Notes: a model not told the origin generated them from the letters alone. 64,000 nt of DNA from Chalara sp. BL73 (GCA_918026815.1 CAKJVC010000011.1:62001-126000); one strand, 5' to 3'. Shown: positions 34,797 through 47,748, numbered from the stretch's first letter. Numbers and translations: made by a program.

Positions 34797-37700
34797 ATGG
34801 ACGCGTTTAATTCTTCCCCAAAGAGCTGCGATGCATACGATCCCACAAACCCTAGGGGCCCACAGAAAGAAATCTATGTCCAGCTTGTCCTATCTCTTGC
34901 TTTGGGGTTGTCTGCATTCGTCGGATTCTGCGTGGGTTCTACTATTTTCGCCAAAACTTGTTGCAGGAGGCTGACCTACTTAGATTCTTCGTCCAAGATG
35001 GAAAACATTATATGCGGCACGTAAGAAACAAATCGACGCCGCAGTCTCCCTGCCCGAGCTTCCGGATAGCTTCTTCGGATGGATGCCAGTTTTATACAGG
35101 GTGACGGAGGAAGAAGTGCTTGCATCTGCAGGTCTGGATGCTCATGTTGTAAGTTGCTACGGTATTTATTTCACAAGAAGGGGGTTACAGATCCTGCTGA
35201 GTGGTATGGCCCGCTGATTACAAAAATCGTTGGGTTGAAGGCTCGAGCATGTCGCAAGGCGCCTTACTACATCTCTTCTCACGATGCTCTGCCGAAGTTT
35301 CGCACAACAGTTTGAGCGAGAAGGAATCGTTGTCACCGGCCGTAGGCGCTTTGTGGATGGCATTTTTAATACATTGCAGTTTCTATCCTTTTTCAAAATG
35401 TCGATGCGGCTTTTCACAGTCATGTTTCTCATGACAACAGTAGTCTTGGTGCCCATCAATAGGCACTTTGCATATCTCCCATCCCCTGGAAATAGCTCTG
35501 ATCCAAGTCAACCAATTGAGCCACCTTTGTGGACTACTATGCGCCTACCCGAAAAACACAATTGGGATATGGAGGCCGCGGTTATGATTGAGGACAAAAG
35601 CTTGAAGGACAACCATCCGGAAACCAGCTATCTATGGGCTTACCTGGTTTTCACATACTTATTCACGGCTTTGACGATTTACTTTATGAGGGTGCAAACG
35701 TTGCAGATCATCAAAGTTAGACAAGAATATCTCGGAGATCAAGAGACTGTCACCGATCGTACAATTAAGTGTGTAAAGCCAAACTTCTCTGTATCACCTT
35801 CACGACTTTAGAAGGCGCATTGGGTTGAAAGTTTAACTAATTTCATTAGGCTATCTGGCATTCCTCGTGAGTTGAGATCAGAAGAAATTCTCAAAGCAAC
35901 TATCGAGAAACTCAACATCGGGAAAGTAGAGAGCGTTATGATATGTCGTAAATGGAAGCCGTTAGACGACTTGATGGATCAGAGAGCATACACATTACGA
36001 AAGCTGGAGGAAGCATGGACGGTACATCTTGGTCGAAAGAGTTTAGGAACTGTTATGTAAACAAGCGTTTCACTTATAACCCTTCTCAAGCACGACATTT
36101 CGAAATGAAAATTGAGTGCCTTAGTACTAATTCTGACTTACAGACCACAACGACTAGAGCCGCGATTTCAAGATGATGAGGAGTCTAGCAGCCATCATGA
36201 GAGTAGCAATCTTATGGGAGACAATCATCCTACACCACTCGAGGAACCTCGTCCCACAACTCGTATTCGATACGGCTTTCTGAAGTAAGAACCATTGTTA
36301 TCTATAACTTATATCCTGAGACTTCCCGTCTCTTCTGCTCCTGCATTTTAAGTGCGATAAGTTTAGTGTCATTGTAGCCTTGGGCAATTATATGGGATTA
36401 CTTAAGGCAAGATGGCTAATATATTATCTAGATTACAGAGTAGAAAAATCGATGCAATCAACCATTTTCAGGAGAAGCTCCGGAGACTTGATGATGAGAT
36501 TTTGGCTGCAAGGAAGAAGGAGTACAAGGCCACTCCTCTAGCCTTCGTCACTATGGATTCTATCCAGAAATGTCAAGCACTTATTCAGATGGTCATTGAT
36601 GGATCGGCGGGTCAGTTATTAGCAAAACAAGCTCCAGCCCCATCAGTAAGTAGAATAATATTTATTTCAATCTGGGGAGCTTTGACTTCGTGCCATGATC
36701 TAATTTCATCTAGGATGTTATCTGGCGCAACACATACCTATCTCGTCCAAGCCGAATGCTCCGGTCCTGGACTATCACAATTTTCATTCTAGTACTCTCA
36801 GTCTTCTGGCTCATTCCAGTGCTTCTGCTCGCTGGACTGCTCGATCTTTGCTCGATTCGGCAAGTTTGGCCAGGGTTGGCCGATGTCTTGGAGAGCAGCG
36901 AGATTCTCAAAGCCTTGGTACAGACTGGGCTGCCCACTCTAGTTGTCTCGCTGCTCAACCTTGCTGTTCCGTTCTTATATGACTATTTAGGGAGTCTACA
37001 AGGAATGATATCTCAAGGCGATGTCGAATTAGCTCTAGTATCGAAGAACTTTCTATTCACGTTCGTCTCCCTTGCACTAAATCTATCACAATCCTAATGA
37101 ATTGTGGAGCCGGGACTGACTATGTTAGATTTTTTAATCTTTTCCTGGTGTTTACTATTGGGGGTTCTGCCAGCACATTCTGGCCAACTCTATATGATAG
37201 AACGCAAGAACCTGCTAAATTATCCTACGAGCTAGCTAGCTCTGTGAAAGGGTTGGGCAGTTTTTACACCAATTTCATCCTCCTCCAAGGTGTGTTATTG
37301 CCTCCTTGCGTGACAATACTTCGTAGAATGTTGATTTTTACCTTTCGATGAGTTGGCGTTAATTTGGTTTGCTAACTTTTAATTTCCTAGCTATTGGGCT
37401 ACAGCCATTCCGGTTACTGGAATTCGGCACCGTCTTTTTATACCCGATCATGCGCATAGGATCTAAGACACCTAGAGACTTTGCAGAGCTAGTTCAGCCT
37501 CCAATCTTCCAATATGGCTTTTACCTTCCATCTGCCATCCTCATCTTCATATTGTGCCTTGTCTACAGCATCCTGCCTGCAGGTTATATGATACTATTTT
37601 TTGGCCTGATTTACTTTGCATTGGGCTATTATACATATAAGTATCAGCTGCTTTATGCTATGGATAGTCCTCATCATGCGACCGGTGGCGCATGGCCAAT

Positions 37701-38429
37701 GATTTGCTACCGAATCATGGTCGGAATGGGTAAATGGTCCTTCCAATATTGTACCATATCTGGACGTCCGAAACTGACAGCCTTGTAGGCGTATTTCAGC
37801 TTGTGATGGCTGGTTTGATTGCTCTCGAGAAAAAATTCACAGCATCTAGCCTAGTTGTTCCACTCATACCGTTCACAGTTTGGTATAGTAAGTGCCCTTT
37901 TAGACTCATAGCTGGGAATCGTTTGAAAGGACATTCGCAGCCTGAGACAAACTGAAATCATATTGGTGCGGGGGTTTCTGATTTCAAACTTTATTTGAAT
38001 ATGCTCACAGTTATCCCAAAGCTAATGTGATGTTAAGGTTACTATTACAGCCGTACTTATGAGCCGCTTATGAAGTTCATCGCCTTGCGTAGCATTATGG
38101 AGGACACGGATACCGCATTCACAGATGAAGAGCGCCCATCTGGAATAGTCCGAAGACAAAGTACGACAATTGATGAGTCGAGGGAGAAAGGGCAGAGGTT
38201 TATAAACCCTAGTCTTGTTGTGCCGTAAGTCTAGCAGATTTAGCGCCAATGGCGTCCACAACGCTGACGGCTTGAAAGATTAGAAAAGATGTGGATACAC
38301 AATGCACCCGATTCTGGGGACTCTTTTGTAGAAACACCACCATCTTTAGACCGAGAGGGAAGTGCAGCAAGCACCATAAGTCTGGGGGACACTCATATCT
38401 GGCGCGATAACGATGATGCAAATGTATAG
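34797..38429 (+). CDS. CSC1/OSCA-like (DUF221) membrane channel protein
   Basis: Predicted mechano- or osmo-sensitive cation channel of the CSC1/OSCA/TMEM63 family. Twelve exons fit with phase kept throughout: 34797-34931, 34984-35148, 35380-35768, 35850-36056, 36144-36284, 36432-36645, 36714-37060, 37129-37289, 37391-37729, 37789-37887, 38038-38224, 38279-38429; 844 residues. The first membrane helix is VQLVLSLALGLSAFVGFC. FFGWMPVLYRVTEEEVL and RLFTVMFLMTTVVLVPINR follow, then a cytosolic loop (SGIPRELRSEE ... NIGKVESV), then the RSF1-like channel core (VIWRNTYLS, FFNLFLVFTIGGSA, LQAIGLQPFRLLEFG) and a soluble tail (IWRDNDDANV). Intron 2 is long (231 bp). The first 82 bases lie in duplication unit 2. 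Confidence 0.93.
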
Positions 38430-39073
38430 AGAAAAGAGGTTTGAGTTTTAGATACCCCTGCATGGCTTGACGTTCAAATTAATGCATTCAAAGTCCTTTC
38501 CGTTTCAATGTTCCACAGTTATGTTGGACAGTAAACATTAGTTCGTCAACTCCACTTGGTTAATTTTCCTAGTCCATCTCGGGAACTGCAAAAATGTTAG
38601 AAGTATATGAATATTTGGATATTGTTTTCTCGCTGAGGAATGTCTCCGAGGGTTATTAACAAAATTTAGATATGGCAACCGTCTAGTTGACTGAAGCGAA
38701 CTGGTTGTCGCTCCTTCCGTAGATCTTCTAGGTCTCTCTGCGAAAATACCAATTCCTAACTTGAAGTTGTACCCTGCTCTCTAACCTTCATTCCTTCACT
38801 CCTTTCGATATCCTCCACCAATGATATTATCTCCTTGAACTCTAGCAATTTCCCTCATTATCTGTATCGATAACACCAACACCACGTCTTCCCAAATATA
38901 CCTCTCACGAGGTATTGCAGAACCAAAGGTACGCATTTTTTGCCTTTATAAAACCCTCAATTCTCTCCCGAACTTTCTCTGAACGGACGCCGATATAGAC
39001 TGCTACCGCTACGTCGAATGACGATAGCTCGTTCTTCGTGGCGTCGTTCCACGAGTCCGAATCAAGGCACGTT
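38430..39073. other. Intergenic and probable 5' leader, about 640 bp
   Basis: Spacer between two plus-strand genes. A gtacgc donor at 38929 and an acceptor ending at 38998 could bound a 70-bp intron in the 5' untranslated leader of the next gene. It has a pyrimidine-rich stretch at 38750-38830. Confidence 0.5.
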
Positions 39074-42000
39074 ATGTCTCTTTGCGACTCTACTTCTCCT
39101 GCGGTATCTCTTGTTCATGATGGATCTCGAGACGAAAAGGATCCTAGAAGTATACACTTCAGTCCACATAAACATGCATACGACTAATTAGACCAAGACA
39201 GAAGAAGTCATCCGGATTACTTTAGAACCTTCAAGCTCTCAGACACGATCGATAACGTTGAAAGTGACTTCGAACCTCCTTATCGCGGCGTCTCCCCAAC
39301 GGAGGTTATGCCTCACAACGCTCGAATTATAGAGAAGTGGAAGGGCAAGGGGCACGATCGTGGCCGGGCCAAGGATCGGAAACCTCGATTCGAAAACCCT
39401 TTGTCGAGAGCCGAGTCTAGATCGCGCCGAGATGTGAGTGGTTGTAGTCAACTAAATCCATCACTATCACTAGGCAATTTCTGCCGTCCTGAGCTCGAAT
39501 CAGGCAGACACTGACGTTCACACTATGACAGGATGCTGCCATTGAATTTGACGCCTTGCCAATCGAAAGGCGTAGCACCAATCGTAGTGACACGTTATTC
39601 GATGATCCTACTGATCCATGCGGAGTCCTTGACGACAATTTGTTAGAACCAATCCCAATTTTGGAGGTTCGGAAAAGTGTCTCAGAGGTCCTTGATGAGA
39701 AATTTGAGTTGTCAGATATCGCTGCTGGGTTGACACGAACTTCAACATTCTCTTCATCTTCAGGCAGAACACGACGCTCTGATGCCTCCTCACCACCAAT
39801 GCAGAAATCAATAGCTATCTCCGAGCTAATTTTTAATCCAGAGTAAGTTTTTTTTATTAAAAAAAACGTCACTTCTCAAGCCCAAAACGCCGATTGTTAT
39901 TTCACAGTGACTTGATACAACATCTGTTGACTCCAGACATTCTAGCCAGCCTGAGAATGTCTTCGCAGCACACGCTGGGGGATTTCTTTCTAATCCTTCT
40001 CCATCTGCATGGGCTCGGCTACCAATGGAGTTGACGCAACATATTATGTCTTATCTCAGTTCTAGGGACTTTAATTCAGCAAGGCACACCTGTCGATCCT
40101 GGTTCATAAGCAGTTTGGAAAGAGTCAGTTGAGTATCAAACCCCATGTTCTATTCCAATAACTGAGGTCGATATTTATATAGCCACTATTAGAGACAATG
40201 ATGAGACGAGGGGGTTGGTCTTCAAATATCCTCCGAGCGCCGGGGACAATCCCTTCGCTTGATGGATTAAGTACAGCCAATAAAGAAGTAAGTATTAGCT
40301 AAGCACAATTTTGCTAAGAATCTCTGACATAGGATTCCTTTTAACACAAAATCTCGCAGTGGTTAATGAGCAAGCGCCTATCTCGGGAGTGTGCACTTGG
40401 TCCAGACTGGGTCGGTAACGGACTGGAACAGGGACAACACAGAAAACAAGCATTTGGACTAGTCTCTACTATCAATTTTACTGAGTTATCCACCAATTAT
40501 CCTGGTTTCTATACTGCGGGAACCATCTTTACGGTTAGCGGATGCGGGAAATTCCTCTTAACATCGAACGGCTGTCTGATCCACGTTTACGAGATTAACC
40601 GTAGCCATCACCGCCATGGGGTAGCCAGTCGAGCCGGCTGTCTTCGGCCTATAACCAGCATAATCTGTCCTCGCAGAGTACTAGCTTGTAGCATGGACAC
40701 ATCGTCTCAAAGATACGCCGTTGCCGCTCTACTGGAGGGGCGTATGGGTCTTGTGTGTGACATTACAAGCGCCAACTCTTGTCCTATTGAAGCTTGTAAT
40801 GTTAACCCTGGAAGTTCAAAACCCGGAATCGGTCTTGTTTGTCGCACAAGAACTTCTGTCAATCAGGTACATGATGCAGAAGAATGTCCTCCTGGCCCAT
40901 CGTTTTTAGAAAAGGTATCTTTCAACAGCTCCTCCTCTATCATTGCCACTGGAACAGACAAGCCGGCCACACCATTCGTCTTTCCAGGTATTGTTACATC
41001 GCCTCCTTTGAATACTGCTGTTGGAAAAGCTTCATCGCGGGACAACTTGACTCGCAGCCAGACTAAAGACAAAAATATTTACGCGTCCGAGCAGGTACCG
41101 TTCTCGTCTTGGTCAAAGCCTCGATCACACAGTCTTGGCCCTCAAAGCAGGACCCAGAGTGTTCTACCAGCAGTTTCAGAAGCACATCGTTGTGGGATAT
41201 ATACAATGCCTAGTATGTAAAAGCAAACATTCCTTCTGATGCAAAGTACCACAACATATATAACTTAGAGAGGTAATACGAGCATGGCTAATACTGGGTT
41301 ATTGCAGTCGAGATGGGTTCTCGGTCACTATATCGAAACCTTTGTTCCGATGATGATCCACCACGTTCGGTGGCGATTTGTCCTCAACGGCGATGTGTTG
41401 CTTTTGGTTGTTCTGCAGGAATTGAGCTGCATTGGGTAAATTATCCCTCACACAACACACCCCACCCTTTCTGAGCGTTGATCAATTTAATACAAATTAT
41501 CTGATTCACTACAGGTTGATGCTCTGACTGGTCAAGATCTCAACAGATGGTTTCCGTTAACGTCACCGAGCGATTACTTGTTCTTCTTGCCACCGAGGAA
41601 AAGCGTCGACTCTGCTAAGAAACTCAGGCTCATCAGTAGCACCGCAAGCCCTCAATTGAAATCTGTGATTGCGCGACGAACATCGAGGTCCTTTAGTTCT
41701 CAAGATGTTGTGTTTAGGGACTATAATCATACAAGGGGCTTCAGTAAGTCTCCTAAGGAATAGCTCGATCTTTGGACAGGTCTCTCCTTGGCCCAAATAA
41801 ACCAGCTACTAAATGGCATTAAGGTAGAATGGATAGCTCTGATCACTACCGAGCAATTCCGCTTAGTGATGGATAGTAAGTCCGCGTTCGAGCAACGTAG
41901 ACTTGGTGGCACTCTAACACTATTACTGACCCTCGCATAGTCACATTCTCTTCACCGACCCATCTACTGGTCTTTTATGTCTGGGAACTGATGCTCCAAT

Positions 42001-42984
42001 CGGCGGGCCGACAAAGCTATTACGAAAGATCTGGTTTGAAGGCCCAGCAGGTCAAGGAAGTCCGGTTGCGTATGCCTCTGGGACCAACATCACATCCGGG
42101 GTGCGAGTAGCTGCGGCATTCGGGAAAGAAAATGAACAGAGCATATGGTATGCCTTGCACAGCCTAGCTATTTCACATGAGATGAAGGGATCTTGTCGAC
42201 TCATACTGATGCCTTCTCCGTAGGTTCTACTCAGTGCCAAATGACGTTTTTGCTGCTAGTCAAACATCTGCTTCTGCCATCGGTAGTTCGTGGTCGAAGC
42301 ACATTTTGAGGTCTCAAGGACGCAATCTCGATTGGATGGCTTGGTGGCCGGATGATGGATTACAAGGCTGGCTCAATAAGTCAGGGGAACCAATTGCAGG
42401 GGTGCTTTCCAGGGCGATCTGGCCTGTCAAAATCAGAGGCCAGAAGATTGGTACCTGCTCAGGAGTCGTGGATCTTGCTGTTGACTCCAGTAAGTTTTAA
42501 CTTCTTCCTAGATGATATTGCGACAACCACGACCGATGGTCTCTGACATGGACAGGTCCTGAGATGATTGTCTGGGCGTTTAGTGGTGATGGTATTGCAA
42601 AAGCGTGGAAGTTTGACAGTGACAGGTTGCCCACAAAGCTTATAGTCATGAAAGATGGCTCAATACGTGAAGTAAGATGAAATCGCCGCCTCTTGGTGAC
42701 ATTGCCCATACTGATACCATCTAGATTGACGGCGAAGGAGACACAGAAATGGTTGATACTTCTACGAACTCCTCTCCGGCCATTATGGGATCCACTCATT
42801 CCACCATGGCCACCTATGATGGGGCATGTGAGTCCATCCCAACCCTGGTATTTCTTTATGCTGTATCTCGTCCATAGCGACCTATTCTGATTGTTGCACA
42901 GTGGATTATACAAGAAGGTATTATAATTCATTGGAATTGGTTGAGGAGCAGGAGTTTACCAGAGTTGAGGTTGAGATCCTTTAA
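39074..42984 (+). CDS. Large F-box protein with WD40-like C-terminal part
   Basis: Fourteen exons agree in phase: 39074-39149, 39192-39433, 39532-39842, 39937-40123, 40183-40287, 40360-41212, 41308-41435, 41515-41743, 41824-41875, 41941-42147, 42224-42489, 42556-42671, 42725-42827, 42902-42984; 985 residues. The F-box is [19 protein letters not shown]...HTCRSWF, about residues 225-260. Downstream blocks such as [36 protein letters not shown] and [19 protein letters not shown] read like beta-propeller blades. F-box proteins recruit substrates to SCF ubiquitin ligases; the substrate is unknown. The start is the first in-frame ATG after a likely leader intron. The first intron is only 42 nt. Confidence 0.87.
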
Positions 42985-43676
42985 GAAGATTGATTAGTAC
43001 TGCTAGAACAGATGCTGTAGACTGAATGACAAAATAGCCTTGATGACTTGGTGAATTGAAGGCTTCCGGCTGAGTCTTCTTTGCCAAAAAAGAATTGTTC
43101 CACCCTTTGAGCCTAGAGACTACCTAGCTTGTCTTTCAAACGAAGTATTATCAGCTGGCAACGCGCCATACTTTTATCATGATGTCTTTCTCAGCTTGGG
43201 GTAAATAATAACACATTTGAATACCTTTCAATGATATCATATCTCAAGTTCCATCAGAAACACGGCGTCCAAAGATGTAAACAAGCCCCTTTATTCTCCC
43301 TGGATACGCGAACTTGGCGACAAGGCGGGGCGGGCCCGGGTTGCCTCGGGAAGAAAAGTTGGCAAGCCAATCTTCAGCATGATCTGGGCATCCTGGTCAT
43401 TACTGCAGCACATACGGTGCCCAACCGGTGACCAGCCTCGAAGAAGGCTCAGCCCAATAATGCCTTGGTGTTGGTGCTGCTAGTGCTGAGCTGGTCTGCC
43501 ATGCTATTTTTCTTTGATTTTGTATAGCCGCTTTGGTCTTTGTTGACTTGAAGCTCCAGCTAGCTAGGTCAAAGCTAATTGCTTGTACTTCCTGTCACTC
43601 GCTGTACCACGCCATTTCTACTTGGGACCCGGATCCGTAGATTCCGGGGAGAGAGCGGTTGGAAGAAGTTGTGAGG
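42985..43676. other. Intergenic, about 690 bp
   Basis: Spacer between two plus-strand genes. No exon is supported. Confidence 0.5.
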
Positions 43677-44466
43677 ATGTGTCTCTTCAGTAGTAGGTTT
43701 TCGGTTCTGGACCCTGGAGAATGAAGCGGAGGGGTGAAGAAGCTGACAGCATGCAGAACCAGACTATGATATCGAATTCGAGAATGCCCGACCCAGGCCA
43801 AGGCGAAGGAAGGTCATACATGTTCAAGAGCAGCGTCGGGAACGGGTCTCAGAGACGAGGATTCATGAGCACCACTCGTCGCAATATGTTCCTGCTCCGC
43901 AACTGCCATCCCCGCGCACCTCAGCGCCGATCATTAGAGCGGTGACGCCGCCGTATCGAGCCCCGTCCCCACCGCGTTCGCCGAGGCTAGAGCTAGTAAG
44001 TGTGGAGGAGAGAAACAGTCCGAGAGGAAGCAGAGTTAGTGTCTCGGGCAAGAGCAGAGGGCATGGACGGCATGGGAGTCGCAGCGAGGTGTACATTGAG
44101 AGGGAGCGGGTGAGGGAACGGGTGCCGCCCCCGGCGCCGGAGTATGATACCTATCGGTATGTGCCAGGGACGGGAGGTGGGGACGATATAGGGAGGAGAA
44201 GGAGCAGGAGCATTACTTATGAGACGAATCCGCGGAACAGTGGACGGATGGTTGAGAGGGAACGGGTCGTGGTCGAGGATAATGGGAGGAGGAGGGAGTA
44301 AGTGTCTTGCTCCAAAACTACGTCGAATTATCTGTTCTCGAGACATGCTTTGAGTGTATTGGGTGTCTTCGGAGCGTACAATTCCTGGGGCGTTATTTTC
44401 CCTCTGTAGCACTTTTAAGACCAAGACACTGACTCGAGATCCTATAGGTACTATCGGAAGGCGTAG
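43677..44466 (+). CDS. Arginine-rich low-complexity protein, unknown function
   Basis: Exons 43677-43703, 43750-44297 and 44448-44466 give about 197 residues. The product begins MCLFSSSRFS, then a basic stretch (ARPRPRRRKVIHVQEQ), repeated proline/arginine/serine segments (PPYRAPSPPRSPR) and RERVRERVPPP, and ends EYYRKA. The C-terminal two exons are secure from frame. The first exon is a best guess: it is the only upstream ATG that splices in phase, but it uses a weak gttctg donor. Members of this sort are common in filamentous ascomycetes, mostly without assigned function; RS/RE-rich composition suggests RNA binding or intrinsic disorder. Confidence 0.6.
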
Positions 44467-45143
44467 AATGCGGCAGTCTTGAAGTAGAAGGTATGGATAT
44501 CATAATCTATATATGCAGATGAGCATGTATCTCCGCTGTGCAAAGATGATAATGTCCTTGAAGTTAGCTTTTGCATCTACTCTTTGAAAGTTTGTGATCT
44601 TGGGATAAAGCGTTGGGAGCTACGGTCAAGTTTCTCACGATTCGACCTTCTCGTGTTGGTTTAAAAGTTTATTCATCTTCGCAAGAAACAGAGGCTAGTG
44701 CCATGTAATCATGTTGGAGCTATGTTTTGGAGGTTGGTCGTGGTGCGATCTCAACGTTTTTGTTTAGATCCAACTATTAAGGTTATCGAGAGGGCCAAAG
44801 TCGCCGAATTCGTAGCGGCCGTTCACTAGCTGGTACGCAGAACTGTTGCTTGATGGAAAGAGCCGTATGAGATCCCAACAAGAAGCAGATCGCACTCCTA
44901 ACCTTTCTCCAACTTGGGCAGGCCACCTTTTGTCCGGCTTTTGCACGAACGCTAGTTCCCAACCTTTTAAATGTCTCCAAGGTCGGCAGTTTAACTGCAA
45001 CAACAATAATAACGATAGCCAAGTCAAGCTTCTACCGCGCTGGTTCGATTCATTTCAGAAATAGTATTACTCATAAAAATCCTCGATTAGAGTGCTATAT
45101 CTTTCACGATTTGCGTGTCTCTTGAATAATATAATTCTCACCG
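44467..45143. other. Intergenic, about 680 bp
   Basis: AT-rich spacer between two plus-strand genes. No exon is supported. Confidence 0.5.
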
Positions 45144-46112
45144 ATGTATAGCATAAAGGACAATCTTATCGAGAGCACGAACAATGTGCGGCGTTGGTTA
45201 TGTAATACTCTCCAAGGAGTTGATTACAGATTAGGTCTTCCTGAAGCGACCCAGCAAGCGAACCAGCCAGATGATGCGACTGAAATAAATTCGATAGACA
45301 ACAATCCTACCACGAATGCAATACAGAGTGCTAGGACCGATGGACCAGAGATCGTAGTCCCGGTTCTGCGGGAAGAGCATTCTCCCAAGAAAAATGACTG
45401 GGATAAAATAGGGACGAACATGGCTTCGTACTTTGGTGATCCATACTCTGGAGATCACCCAGCACATCTTCGTGGCATTCTTCCTCCAGTTTCCTCACAG
45501 CACAAGACTCCCTCCGAGCAGAATCGGCCACCAACAGAGAGCACAGAGCATTCATCGATCAGAGCGCAATTGAGGATGGAACACGCGGAGGCTATACACG
45601 CCATTATAAATGCTTTCCTCCAGCCAGACTCTGAAGTATTTCCCCATGAGGCAGCTCAGCAACTAGATGAGATCTTTGTCTCTAACCTTGTTCGAAAAGT
45701 TGCGGAAGATGAAAGGGCCGACCGAAACCGTATAGTAGAAGCCTTCATTGGGCAATTTTTCATCGTTGTCATTGGAATCACTAAAAGAATCGGCCCGGAC
45801 TCGCCTGATCAAACCGCAATCGTACAGGTTGTTGAGCGTCTGAAGCAGCAGCCTGAGTATGACGTGCATGAGACATCTGGAGGCTGGCAGCAGTTGGAAA
45901 TCATGGGCAACGTGCTCCTGAAAATGTTGGAATGTAAGTCCGTCCACTATATATTGCGGAACTGCAACTAATATTCCGCAGCCGGTGATTACGATGAAAT
46001 AGAGTACCTGAATCTCCATGCTTTTGCGACAAGGATAAACGGCGATGCACAGCTCCTAGAAGAACATATAGAGAAGAGCTATGTTCTCGAGAATAACGAT
46101 AGTGAAAGCTAA
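45144..46112 (+). CDS. DUF3632-like hypothetical protein
   Basis: Two exons (45144-45933, 45982-46112), 306 residues. The N-terminal third is polar and low-complexity; the C-terminal half is helical with QLRMEHAEAIHAIINAFLQ, and exon 2 carries YLNLHAFATRINGD, which resembles the NLNAF.ARL motif of the fungal DUF3632 family. That assignment rests on this short motif only. No catalytic motif, signal or membrane segment. The first exon ends in a perfect gtaagt after LLKMLE, and the phase fits exon 2. Alternative: an unassigned helical protein. Confidence 0.6.
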
Positions 46113-46524
46113 GAGATCTAAAAATAGACGATTGGTTTGTCGCCGAATAACTTTGGGAGAACTAAGCCGTTCAATTTGAAGTCATAGCTATTTCAGCAGT
46201 GCAGAAATATTCGAGGATGGATTTAAGATGGGTCATGGGCTTGCGCTTTATAAACCTCTTGTCCAACGAGTCCGGCACAATCATTCTATATACAAGAAGA
46301 TTTGAGATGAGAAGCTCATGCAGCAGGCTGCAGAGACTTGTGAAGTTGGGTGAATACTGAGGGTTTAAACCATCCAAGGGAGTCTCTAGGCGAGATGACA
46401 AAAGGAATAAAGTGGGATAAGAATAGAAGATTTATGGACATACGGAAGTGCATCGTCAGCTATATTGTCTTCTAGAATCTTCTATTTATTATCAATTCAA
46501 TCGTGTAAGATCGGCGGCTAGCCC
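46113..46524. other. Intergenic, about 410 bp
   Basis: Convergent-gene spacer. Nothing identified. Confidence 0.5.
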
Positions 46525-47417
46525 TCAGTCAACCTTTGCTTTCTTATCTAGCTCACTAATGATCTCGATCAATCTCTCCGCTACGAATCCGCCCATTCTC
46601 TCATAGCCTTTCGGTGTGAAGTGAAGACCGTCGTCCCAAATCTCTTCTCTCTCTGTTTCTTCCATGCTGTGATATGGAATTTTGGCATGGAGGTCAAGGA
46701 AATAGCTTTGGCCATCAGTGTGCTTTCTCATTTTGGGTGGACTGGCAAGGGAACCTACACATCATCCCGCTCATCGCTCTTGATGAGATTGTTCAGCTCG
46801 TTTCTCCTCTTGTCAAGGGACTTGTTTTTAACGCCGCATTCCGGCACAGTTAACATCAGTAGTTTAGACCCTATGCTTTGGCGTCAGAATTCCATAAAAT
46901 TGACCAAGATAGACTCTTCTCGTCTGGTTTCTAGCAAACATACCGTCTTCGAGAGGAATCAAAGAGAGATCCACGAGCGCCTCTGCAGTATTTGTTTAGT
47001 AATTAGACTGAACCCCATGGCTGTAAAATCGGGAGACAGCATTAGAGGGTCCTTACTGTAGACTTCTTCTGCAGATCTTCCCCAACCGAGATCATTGGTG
47101 CCTCCAAGGATGACAACCCAATCGTAGATTGGCTTTCGAGTAGTATTCGCCTTATCTGAGAATAACTTATCAGTACGATTCAGAAGATTTGATCCTTTTT
47201 ATAACAATCGGAAAAGCACACATCTCGCCTCCATTCTTTCCATGAATCCCCTCGTAACTAGGTCCCCTGATTGCCCTTCAGTCACGATCTGCGCTTTGAT
47301 TCCTGATGCTACGAGTTTGCCTTTCGTACTCTCTGAGTATGGTGCGAAGTGAATTCCATAATTGGTGTAGCCTTCGGTCAGGCTGTCTCCGAAGCAGAGG
47401 ATGCGAGGATCCGCCAT
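46525..47417 (-). CDS. SGNH/GDSL-type esterase
   Basis: Five exons (47417-47222, 47155-47057, 46982-46944, 46870-46759, 46705-46525) join in phase to 208 residues. Block I is ILCFGDSLTEGY (catalytic Ser), block II has EGQSGDLV (oxyanion Gly), block III VVILGGTNDLGW (Asn), and block V DGLHFTPKGYERMG supplies the Asp-x-x-His pair. All four are intact, so the enzyme should be active as an ester hydrolase; substrate unknown. There is no signal peptide, which suggests an intracellular protein. Exon 3 is a 39-nt micro-exon. The start lies about 330 bp downstream of a truncated paralogue. Confidence 0.9.
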
Positions 47418-47748
47418 CGTATTGGGAGGGTTGTGTGATTGAGCTAGGTTTGCAGTGGCTGTTGAGGATAAAAGGTCCAGAATGGGCTTTCTAAGCGATA
47501 GACTTAAGTTATGTAGCCGTAGGATAATAGTAGGTGTAATAGTAGGTATGGCTAAGGATCACTTCTGTGTTGGGAAAGGCAGATGCCTTGTTAATCACGT
47601 GATGTGACAAGGCGCCCAACCATCTAGGTCTCCCAGCATGAAAAGACTGCTCTCGATCATCCCTGCTATGGATTTTCCTGATATGTGTGCGCCTGCTTTG
47701 AAATCGGCCGAAACCATAAATGGAATGAGACAATAAAGAGTAGCTTAC
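47418..47748. other. Promoter region of the SGNH esterase, replacing the paralogue 3' part
   Basis: About 330 bp. This is where the remaining exons of the truncated paralogue should be, but no SGNH block III or V can be read in any frame on the minus strand. Confidence 0.5.

Larger units (their letters stand above)
28406..34878. repeat. Tandem duplication, unit 2 (about 6.47 kb)
   Basis: Second direct copy of 21934-28405. It starts inside the trehalose gene and ends inside exon 1 of the CSC1-type gene, where unique sequence resumes at 34879. Net length is one base more than unit 1, the sum of four bases lost in three runs and five gained in five runs. Confidence 0.93.

Noticed and set aside
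35166..35459. Minus-strand frame over the channel gene
   Set aside because: Antisense shadow of exon 3 and intron 2; no features of its own.
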